Assembly: GCA_024695315.1 (NCBI GenBank)
Contig: JAILIJ010000008.1
Location: 1 to 21,516, forward strand
DNA: 21,516 bases
Direction of reading: 5' to 3'
DNA from: Bacteroidaceae bacterium
GTDB taxonomy: Bacteria > Bacteroidota > Bacteroidia > Bacteroidales > Bacteroidaceae
Shown: positions 15,371 through 21,516 of the stretch, piece by piece
How the letters are laid out: each line of letters opens with the position of its first letter
Numbering within the stretch: position 1 is the stretch's first letter
Position numbers and translations under genes: made by a program
The notes under the pieces: model-generated
Told to the model about the DNA's origin: nothing
Databases searched by the model: none
What the model saw: only the letters and a program-made list of their open reading frames with translations

Positions 15371-15435
15371 TTTATGCCATAATTTAACCTATTATTGCAC
15401 AAAAAGCAGCAAATGTGTGCTATTTTTATTGTTTT

Positions 15436-17238
15436 TTACTCCTTATTTGCACGTTTACGTTCCAAATGATCAAGTATAATCTTACGTATACGCATGCTCT
15501 TAGGTGTAACCTCCACATATTCATCTTCCTTGATGTACTCAAGAGCTTCTTCAAGTGACATTACAACAGGTGGGATGATACGTGCCTTTTCGTCAGTACC
15601 GCTCGCACGTGTATTTGTAAGCTGCTTAGCCTTAGTCACATTGATAACAAGGTCATTTTCATGTACATGTTCACCAACAACCTGTCCTGCGTACACCTTA
15701 TCTCCTGGGAATATAAAGAATTTACCACGGTCCTGCAAGTGATCAATAGCGAATGCTACAGATGTTCCTGATTCCATTGCAATCATAGAACCATTGACAC
15801 GACGTTGCATATCGCCCTTATATGGCTGATAATTCTTGAAACGATGTGCCATGATAGCTTCACCTTGACTTGCAGTAAGCACATTTGTACGCAAACCAAT
15901 GATACCACGTGAAGGTATCTCAAACTCAATGTTTACACGATCGCCCTGAGCTTCCATTGCTATCATGTCACCCTTACGACGAGTTACCATATCAATCATC
16001 TTGCTTGAGAATTCCTCTGGTACATTAATAGTAAGCTCTTCGATAGGTTCATTTTTAACCCCGTCAATCTCCTTATATATAACCTGTGGCTGTCCTACCT
16101 GAAGTTCATACCCTTCACGGCGCATTGTCTCGATAAGTACAGAAAGATGCAACACACCTCGTCCTGATACCAACCATGTATCTGTACTATCTCCCTTAGC
16201 CTCCACACGTAAAGCAAGATTCTTCTCAAGCTCCTTCATGAGACGATCATATATATTACGGCTTGTACAGAACTTACCTTCCTGACCGAAGAATGGAGAA
16301 TTATTGATAGTGAAGAGCATTGACATTGTAGGCTCGTCAATATTAATTGTAGGAAGAGCTTCTGGTTCTTCAAAGTCACAAATTGTATCACCAATTTCAA
16401 AGTTTGTAAGACCGATAACAGCACAGATATCTCCTGAAGATACTTCCTCTGCTGCACGATGTCCCATACCCTCAAATGTATGGAGTTCTTTGATTTTAGT
16501 CTTCTCTTGTGATCCGTCACGATGACATATAGTAATATTCTGTCCAGCCTTGAGTGTACCACGATGTACACGACCTACAGCTATACGACCTGTGTATGTT
16601 GAATAATCAAGACTTGTAATAAGCATCTGAGGCGTACCTTCCAAACGTTCAGGCGCAGGAATTGTGTCAAGAATAACATCAAGCAAATAAGTGATATCAT
16701 CTGTTGGCTTACTAAAGTCTGGTCCCATCCAATTGTTCTTTGCAGAGCCATAGACAACTGGGAAATCAAGCTGATCCTCTGTTGCATTGAGAGAGAACAT
16801 AAGATCAAAGACCATTTCGTACACTTCTTCTGGGCGACAATTTGGTTTATCCACCTTATTAACTACTACAACAGGTTTGAGTCCAATTTCAAGAGCCTTC
16901 TGTAGCACAAAACGTGTCTGTGGCATAGGGCCTTCAAATGCATCTACGAGCAGAATACATCCGTCTGCCATGTTAAGCACACGTTCCACTTCACCTCCAA
17001 AGTCACTGTGTCCTGGAGTGTCAATAACATTAATCTTTACACCTTTATAGTTAATAGAGACATTCTTTGAAAGAATTGTTATACCACGCTCACGCTCGAG
17101 GTCGTTGTTATCCAATAATAAATCTCCTGTCTGCTGATTCTCGCGGAAAAGATTTCCTGCAAGCAGCATTTTGTCAACCAATGTAGTTTTTCCGTGGTCG
17201 ACATGAGCTATAATAGCTATGTTTCTTATGTCCTGCAT
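15436..17238 (-). CDS. typA: Ribosome-associated GTPase TypA/BipA
   Basis: A 600-residue translational GTPase that acts on the ribosome during assembly and stress. The G domain is complete: G1 'AHVDHGKTTL' (11-20), the switch region 'RERGITI' (49-55), G3 'DTPGHSDF' (73-80) and G4 'NKVDKP' (127-132). The EF-G-like domains II, III and V follow, and the BipA-specific C-terminal part contains 'RFKNYQPYKGDMQRR' and ends near 'YVEVTPKSMRIRK', a family signature. Length is as in other BipA proteins (about 600-607). It diverges from rpsO across a 226-base gap containing a promoter for each gene. It could be confused with LepA or EF-G, but the C-terminal signature and length settle it. Confidence 0.97.
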   Translation of the reverse strand: MQDIRNIAIIAHVDHGKTTLVDKMLLAGNLFRENQQTGDLLLDNNDLERERGITILSKNVSINYKGVKINVIDTPGHSDFGGEVERVLNMADGCILLVDAFEGPMPQTRFVLQKALEIGLKPVVVVNKVDKPNCRPEEVYEMVFDLMFSLNATEDQLDFPVVYGSAKNNWMGPDFSKPTDDITYLLDVILDTIPAPERLEGTPQMLITSLDYSTYTGRIAVGRVHRGTLKAGQNITICHRDGSQEKTKIKELHTFEGMGHRAAEEVSSGDICAVIGLTNFEIGDTICDFEEPEALPTINIDEPTMSMLFTINNSPFFGQEGKFCTSRNIYDRLMKELEKNLALRVEAKGDSTDTWLVSGRGVLHLSVLIETMRREGYELQVGQPQVIYKEIDGVKNEPIEELTINVPEEFSSKMIDMVTRRKGDMIAMEAQGDRVNIEFEIPSRGIIGLRTNVLTASQGEAIMAHRFKNYQPYKGDMQRRVNGSMIAMESGTSVAFAIDHLQDRGKFFIFPGDKVYAGQVVGEHVHENDLVINVTKAKQLTNTRASGTDEKARIIPPVVMSLEEALEYIKEDEYVEVTPKSMRIRKIILDHLERKRANKE

Positions 17239-17263
17239 ATTCTCGTAATTCGAAATTTGGTCG

Positions 17264-17271
17264 CAAAGTTA
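17264..17271 (-). promoter_or_regulatory. -7 promoter box of typA
   Basis: On the minus strand TAACTTTG matches TAnnTTTG exactly, 25 bases upstream of the ATG. Upstream of it the minus strand is a long T-rich run, and no distinct TTTG is seen at -33. Confidence 0.6.
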
Positions 17272-17366
17272 CACATAAAAATTAAAAAAAATGAAAAAAG
17301 ATAAAAAAAACGACGTAACTTGTTAAAATTCTTTATTATTCGAACTTCATATTCATTTATTTTTAA

Positions 17367-17374
17367 TACCTTTG
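17367..17374 (+). promoter_or_regulatory. -7 promoter box of rpsO
   Basis: TACCTTTG matches TAnnTTTG exactly and lies 90 bases upstream of the rpsO ATG. The predicted transcript would begin near 17381, immediately before a structured leader. Confidence 0.65.
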
Positions 17375-17383
17375 CATCCGATT

Positions 17384-17427
17384 TCTAACGAGTTGACTAT
17401 TATTGCTGATAATTGAAGCTTGTTAGA
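17384..17427 (+). promoter_or_regulatory. Structured rpsO leader, candidate S15 autoregulatory site
   Basis: TCTAACGAG (17384-17392) pairs with CTTGTTAGA (17419-17427) over nine positions, one of them G-U, and encloses a second hairpin ATTAT-TGCTG-ATAAT (17399-17413). The stem starts within a few bases of the predicted transcript start and ends 37 bases before the ATG. S15 represses its own synthesis through different leader folds in several bacteria, so this is a reasonable candidate, but I cannot match it to a known class. Confidence 0.4.
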
Positions 17428-17464
17428 CAACAACTATTTTATAAATTCATAAACAATTAAGATT

Positions 17465-17734
17465 ATGTATCTCGATTCAGCAAAGAAGGCAGAAATTTTC
17501 GCACAGTTCGGCGGTTCTGCAACTAACACAGGTTCATGTGAGAGCCAGGTAGCTCTCCTTACTTATCGTATCCAGCACCTTACAGAGCACATGAAAGCTA
17601 ACCATAAGGACTACAGCACAAACCGTGCACTTGTACACCTCGTTGGTCAGCGTCGTTCACTCCTTGCTTACCTCAAGCGTAAGGACATCGAGCGTTACCG
17701 TGCTATCATCAGCGCTCTCGGACTTCGTAAGTAA
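17465..17734 (+). CDS. rpsO: 30S ribosomal protein S15
   Basis: An 89-residue primary 16S rRNA-binding protein that nucleates the platform of the small subunit. Family hallmarks are 'GSATNTGSCESQVALLTYRIQHLTEHMKAN' split across ~18-48, the HKDYSTNRAL stretch, and 'LVGQRRSLLAYLKRKDIERYR' near 58-78, ending 'ALGLRK'. Length is exact for the family. The codons favour CTT, CGT and GTA, as in highly expressed genes here. It has its own promoter, a structured leader and a terminator (17766-17799), so it is probably monocistronic. Confidence 0.98.
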   Translation: MYLDSAKKAEIFAQFGGSATNTGSCESQVALLTYRIQHLTEHMKANHKDYSTNRALVHLVGQRRSLLAYLKRKDIERYRAIISALGLRK

Positions 17735-17765
17735 TCCTTGTGTAAACGATTGTTTGAACAAGTTA

Positions 17766-17799
17766 GCCGCAGGTACCCACAAGGAACTGTGGCTTTTTT
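17766..17799 (+). terminator. Intrinsic terminator of rpsO
   Basis: GCCGCAG (17766-17772) pairs with CTGTGGC (17787-17793) with one G-U pair; a competing inner stem CCACA/TGTGG (17777-17781, 17788-17792) is also possible. TTTTTT follows at 17794-17799, then more T-rich sequence. It lies 31 bases after the rpsO stop. Confidence 0.8.
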
Positions 17800-17975
17800 G
17801 TTTTTATAAGTTTTTGAGGGGAAAATCTTTGATTAAAAAATATACGGCAATACAAAATCTGTAACACCTCCTCATTTTTTAAGTTTATTTCCTGTGTAAT
17901 AGTTCAAGACTCACTCAACTATGGACAGACAATAAAAGGAATAATGTATATGAGACAATAATAATATTACGTATT

Positions 17976-18152
17976 ATGGAACTACCAGAAGACCCAATGA
18001 TGCTTTTCAGCTTCATCAACATGAAACTTCGTGATTTCTACTCAAGCCTTGATGAACTTTGTCAACAAGAGGACATAGACAAAGAACAACTTTGCGCAAA
18101 ACTTGCAACAGTAGGCTTTGAGTACTCAACAGAACTAAATAAGTTCTGGTAA
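17976..18152 (+). CDS. DUF4250 domain protein
   Basis: A 58-residue protein, 'MELPEDPMMLFSFINMKLRD' at its start and 'STELNKFW' at its end. The opening 'LP.DP.ML.SFIN.KLRD.Y' and the helical middle 'LDELCQQEDIDKEQLCAKLA' match the small DUF4250 family found across Bacteroidota and Firmicutes. No signal peptide or membrane segment. The function is unknown. It sits between the rpsO terminator and the glycosyltransferase gene, 191 bases upstream of the latter, with no clear promoter of its own that I can point to. The start is set by the family N-terminus. Confidence 0.8.
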   Translation: MELPEDPMMLFSFINMKLRDFYSSLDELCQQEDIDKEQLCAKLATVGFEYSTELNKFW

Positions 18153-18343
18153 AACAAAGTAAATAAACTTTGGCAAGTTTTAATTTCTATGTATAATTAG
18201 AATTATAAGGAAACAACTTTCCACTTGATTAGGCTATTAACTAAAAAACTAAAAAGAATTGGTAATTTATCAATTATGAGTTTAGCAAAAACAGCCTTTA
18301 TATTTCTTTTATACAATAAGTAAAACTTGTAAAAATTTCAACT

Positions 18344-19417
18344 ATGTATTTCAAGAAGAAATCTTCCACACTCACACGACTACTTATCATACGATTCTCA
18401 GCTATGGGAGACGTAGCTATGACCGTACCAGTTATTCACAGTCTTGCCACACAAAATAGCAATATAAGAATAACAGTTCTTACCAGAGACAGATTCACCC
18501 CAATGTTTGAATGGATGCCTGCCAATGTAAATGTTATAGGTGTAAACCTAAACAATTATGATGGAATAAGTGGACTTTACAAGCTTTACAGCGAACTTAC
18601 TAAAAATAACACGTTTGATGCTGTAGCAGACATCCATGATGTGCTAAGAACAAAAATTCTACGTACATTCTTCCGTTTATCAAGAACAAAAGTTGGGGTT
18701 ATCAACAAAGGTCGTAGTGACAAACACGCCCTAATAGGACATGGCCAAAACATGGAGGCTTTACCATTAATGACAGAACGCTATGCTGATGTTTTTAGAA
18801 AACTTCTTGAATTAGAATTCAATATTGAATACGATGGCAAACGCGCTATTATGGGACGTTCTGTAATTCAATCCTCACTTTCCAACATTTATCACTTTAC
18901 TGGGAAAAAGGAAAAAGATGACAAATGGATAGGAATTGCCCCATTTGCCGCCCACCAGCAGAAAGTCTATCCTTTAAACAAAATGCGACTTGCTGCTGAA
19001 CTTCTATTAGAAAAGGGTTATAAAGTTTTTCTTTTTGGAGCAGGTAAAGAAGAAACAGCAGAACTACATTCTTGGGAATGTGATGGTATGAAATCATGTT
19101 GTGGAAAACTCAACGGGCTAAACGAAGAGTTATTACTTATGACACAACTTGATCTTATGATAAGCATGGACTCTGCAAACATGCACATGGCTGCAATGCT
19201 TGGCACAAATACGCTAACTATTTGGGGAGCTACACATCCTAAGGCTGGATTTACAGCATATGGACAGGGAACATCTAACGTAATGCAAGTCGACATTCCA
19301 TGTCGTCCTTGCTCTATCTATGGCAACAAACCTTGCAAATATGGAGACCTGCGTTGCATGAATGGTATTAGACCTGTCGAAATAGTTGAACGTGTAACTC
19401 AAATACTAAAAAAGTAA
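18344..19417 (+). CDS. Glycosyltransferase family 9, heptosyltransferase-like
   Basis: A 357-residue enzyme of the LPS heptosyltransferase family (GT9, GT-B fold), expected to add a sugar from a nucleotide-activated donor to a lipid-linked acceptor at the inner face of the inner membrane. The N-terminal 'RFSAMGDVAMTVPV' (17-30) is the family's phosphate- and acceptor-site motif; the donor-site motif is 'DSANMHMAAMLGTNTLTIWG' (276-295). Four cysteines in the last 40 residues (320, 323, 331, 338; 'CRPC...C......C') form a pattern often seen in Bacteroidota members. The sugar transferred is not predictable. It is 3 bases upstream of the LtaS-like gene, so the two are cotranscribed and probably act on the same envelope glycan. 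Confidence 0.88.
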   Translation: MYFKKKSSTLTRLLIIRFSAMGDVAMTVPVIHSLATQNSNIRITVLTRDRFTPMFEWMPANVNVIGVNLNNYDGISGLYKLYSELTKNNTFDAVADIHDVLRTKILRTFFRLSRTKVGVINKGRSDKHALIGHGQNMEALPLMTERYADVFRKLLELEFNIEYDGKRAIMGRSVIQSSLSNIYHFTGKKEKDDKWIGIAPFAAHQQKVYPLNKMRLAAELLLEKGYKVFLFGAGKEETAELHSWECDGMKSCCGKLNGLNEELLLMTQLDLMISMDSANMHMAAMLGTNTLTIWGATHPKAGFTAYGQGTSNVMQVDIPCRPCSIYGNKPCKYGDLRCMNGIRPVEIVERVTQILKK

Positions 19418-19420
19418 CAA

Positions 19421-21430
19421 ATGAAGGGGGTAATCAATATACGAAAACACTTATATTCAAATGTCGTAGCTTTTGTCTGCAACATGCTACTCATATATGC
19501 CATTTATGCATTGTGTAGATTGGAATTTATAATTGAAAACTGGAACACCTTCTCAGGTAGCCTATTCAAGAATTCATATTCCGACCTCATCATAGGCTCA
19601 TGGAAATTTGACACTTCTGCAATATTATACACAAATATTCTCTATGCACTTATGATGCTTTTCCCTTTGCATCTAAAAGAAAATAATACATGGCAAAAGG
19701 CATGCAGATGGGTATATGTTATCGTTAACTCTGTTTGTATTTATATAAACATTGCGGACTCTGTATATTTTCAATATACTGGACGCAGAACAACAATGTC
19801 CGTATTCAATGAGTTTAACAACGAAAACAATATGTTGAATATTATTGGTACAGAATTCATAAACCATTGGTATCTTGTACTTTTTGCTTTAATCTTATCC
19901 TTTGCATTATACTCACTTTACACTTTTCCTATAGGAAAAATATCTTTTCCACAAGATGAAAAAAAATATAGATATTACTTAATTCATTCAGTATGTTTTC
20001 TTCTTTACATTCCTATCACTATATGCGGAATGAGAGGAGGAGCAACAACAGCTATACGACCTATAACAATAAGTAATGCAAACCAGTATGTTAACAGACC
20101 TACTGAAGCAGCAGTAGTCCTTAATACAACTTTCTCCATGCTTCGTACAATAGGAAAGAAAAGTTTTACTGACCCTGCATATTACTCTCGCGAAGAACTT
20201 AATAAAATTTATTCTCCTATTAAAAATTCTAATTCCACACCTATAAATATACAAGATTCAACATATTGTTCTGCTATAAATAAAAAACAAAATAATATCG
20301 TCGTTCTTATTGTTGAAAGTTTTGGCCGTGAATTTATTGGTAAATATAATGAAAATTTAGACGGAGGCAATTATAAAGGTTACACAACATTTATGGATTC
20401 ACTTTACGACCACAGCTTGAGTTTTGACTACACATTCAGTAATGGTAGAAAGAGCATTGATGGTATGCCTTCAATATTATCAAGTATTCCTATGTTTGTA
20501 GAACCATTCTTCTTGACTCCATCATCCTTAAATGAGCTTAGCAGCATAGCAAAGGAGCTAAAATCCGAAGGCTATCATTCTGCATTCTTCCATGGAGCAG
20601 AAAATGGAAGTATGGGCTTTATGGCTTTTGCCAAAGCTATTGGATTTGATGAATATCTTGGTAGAACAGAATATGATGCTGATCCACGTTTCAATGGAGA
20701 AAAAGACTTTGACGGTACATGGGCAATATGGGATGAACCTTTCTTACAATTCTACGCAACAAAGATGAGTGAAATGAAAGAACCATTTGTTACTGCTGTT
20801 TTTACAGCAAGCAGCCATCATCCATTTGTTATCCCTGAAGAATATAAGAACATATACAAGGAAGAGGACAACAATGTAATTCATAAGTGCATCCGATATA
20901 CAGATAATGCAATAAGACGTTTCTTTGAGACTGCAAAGAAAGAACCTTGGTTCAAAAACACATTATTCGTTATAACGTCTGACCATACCAATCAAGCTGA
21001 CCATAAAGAATACATGACAGACCTCGGATTATTCGGATCACCCATTTTATTCTACGATCCATCTGGAATCATAAAGCCAGGACGCAGACATTGTATAGCG
21101 CAGCAAATAGACATTATGCCAACTATATTAAGTTATCTCGGATACAATAAACCTTATATTGCATTCGGAAAAGATCTTTTAACAACTGATGACAAAGACA
21201 CCTGGGCAGTCAATTATAATAATGGTATCTATCAGTATGTCAAAGGTGATTATTTACTACAGTTTGACGGTCAAAAAGTAAAAGCCATCTACAACATAAA
21301 AAGTGATTGGATGCTTACTACAAATCTCAAAGATAAAGTTACAGAACAGAACGATATGGAAAAAGAAGTAAAAGCCATCATACAATCATATATGGAAAGG
21401 ATGATTGAGGATGAACTCGTTGTAAAATAA
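19421..21430 (+). CDS. LtaS/sulfatase-fold membrane phosphotransferase
   Basis: A 669-residue membrane protein with five N-terminal membrane helices (about 14-36, 66-84, 96-116, 148-170, 184-203) and an extracytoplasmic alkaline-phosphatase-superfamily domain, the layout of LTA synthase-type enzymes. Likely metal-site and catalytic motifs: 'VLIVESFG' (E299), 'NGRKSIDGMPSI' with S345 at the nucleophile position, 'SSHHPF' (H466, H467) and 'ITSDHTN' (D521, H522). Gram-negative members transfer phosphoglycerol or phosphoethanolamine to periplasmic glycans or lipids; a Gram-negative Bacteroidota has no lipoteichoic acid, so modification of LPS or another surface glycan is more likely. Serine instead of the Thr of LtaS is noteworthy. 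It follows the GT9 gene by 3 bases. A true sulfatase is less likely, because the C/S-x-P-S-R signature is absent. Confidence 0.85.
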   Translation: MKGVINIRKHLYSNVVAFVCNMLLIYAIYALCRLEFIIENWNTFSGSLFKNSYSDLIIGSWKFDTSAILYTNILYALMMLFPLHLKENNTWQKACRWVYVIVNSVCIYINIADSVYFQYTGRRTTMSVFNEFNNENNMLNIIGTEFINHWYLVLFALILSFALYSLYTFPIGKISFPQDEKKYRYYLIHSVCFLLYIPITICGMRGGATTAIRPITISNANQYVNRPTEAAVVLNTTFSMLRTIGKKSFTDPAYYSREELNKIYSPIKNSNSTPINIQDSTYCSAINKKQNNIVVLIVESFGREFIGKYNENLDGGNYKGYTTFMDSLYDHSLSFDYTFSNGRKSIDGMPSILSSIPMFVEPFFLTPSSLNELSSIAKELKSEGYHSAFFHGAENGSMGFMAFAKAIGFDEYLGRTEYDADPRFNGEKDFDGTWAIWDEPFLQFYATKMSEMKEPFVTAVFTASSHHPFVIPEEYKNIYKEEDNNVIHKCIRYTDNAIRRFFETAKKEPWFKNTLFVITSDHTNQADHKEYMTDLGLFGSPILFYDPSGIIKPGRRHCIAQQIDIMPTILSYLGYNKPYIAFGKDLLTTDDKDTWAVNYNNGIYQYVKGDYLLQFDGQKVKAIYNIKSDWMLTTNLKDKVTEQNDMEKEVKAIIQSYMERMIEDELVVK

Positions 21431-21441
21431 AAAATATTGAA

Positions 21442-21516
21442 ATGACATTATATGGACAAAATGTCTTATATTGTCATAGGCCAAATAAATTTAGCCAACA
21501 AAATGATTATATAACA
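21442..21516 (+). CDS. Start of an ORF cut by the window edge
   Basis: An ATG 11 bases after the previous stop opens a frame that runs without a stop to the end of the window: 25 codons, starting MTLYGQNVLYCHRPNKFSQQ. The close spacing fits a third gene of the GT9 and LtaS-like operon. Too little is visible to name a family. Confidence 0.5.
   Translation, partial: MTLYGQNVLYCHRPNKFSQQNDYIT

Noticed and set aside
15380..15425. Possible terminator after typA (GCACA/TGTGC, minus strand)
   Set aside because: The stem is only five base pairs with a loop of about 14 and no U tract immediately after it.
17865..17975. A dedicated promoter for the DUF4250 gene
   Set aside because: The nearest TTTG-containing sequence (near 17827) has AATCTTTG rather than TAnnTTTG and lacks a -33 partner.

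Overview
The window looks like chromosomal DNA of a Prevotella-type member of the Bacteroidales. It is AT-rich, starts lack Shine-Dalgarno sites, and several promoters carry the Bacteroidota -7 box TAnnTTTG. The gene families also fit: DUF4954, a bacterial GH3 protein, DUF3108, DUF4250, an SbsA-like Ig lipoprotein, and a large surface protein with a 'YYSLSG...KGVNIVK' type tail.

Layout. 1-559 is a non-coding leader with one good promoter. 560-4552 (+) encodes a 1330-residue secreted multi-module protein ending at a strong intrinsic terminator. 4553-5447 is an 895-base repeat-rich intergenic stretch holding two copies of a dispersed repeat headed by 7-base units, and between them a possible decayed element. 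5448-7235 (+) is a DUF4954 left-handed beta-helix protein. A third repeat copy separates it from a convergent minus-strand block: DUF3108 protein (7477-8292), Ig-like lipoprotein (8403-10442) and GH3-family protein (10477-12003), probably one unit read from a promoter just upstream of GH3. Next, also on minus, is the acpP-fabF-rnc cluster (15275 down to 12084), in which rnc is fused in frame to a complete HAD phosphatase domain. typA (15436-17238, minus) and rpsO (17465-17734, plus) diverge from a shared promoter region. Downstream of rpsO are a small DUF4250 gene, a GT9 heptosyltransferase-like gene, an LtaS/sulfatase-fold membrane enzyme, and the start of one more ORF cut by the window edge.

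How they fit together. acpP and fabF supply the carrier and elongating condensing enzyme of type II fatty-acid synthesis; rnc processes RNA; typA and rpsO serve ribosome assembly and function. The GT9 and LtaS-like pair, 3 bases apart, points to decoration of lipopolysaccharide or another envelope glycan. The GH3/Ig-lipoprotein/DUF3108 set looks like an envelope module of unknown function.

Most notable points: the RNase III-HAD fusion; the heptad-headed intergenic repeat family; a long inverted repeat with a tiny leader ORF between acpP and fabF; and a structured rpsO leader that could be an S15 autoregulatory site. I found no CRISPR array, tRNA, rRNA or transposase gene.
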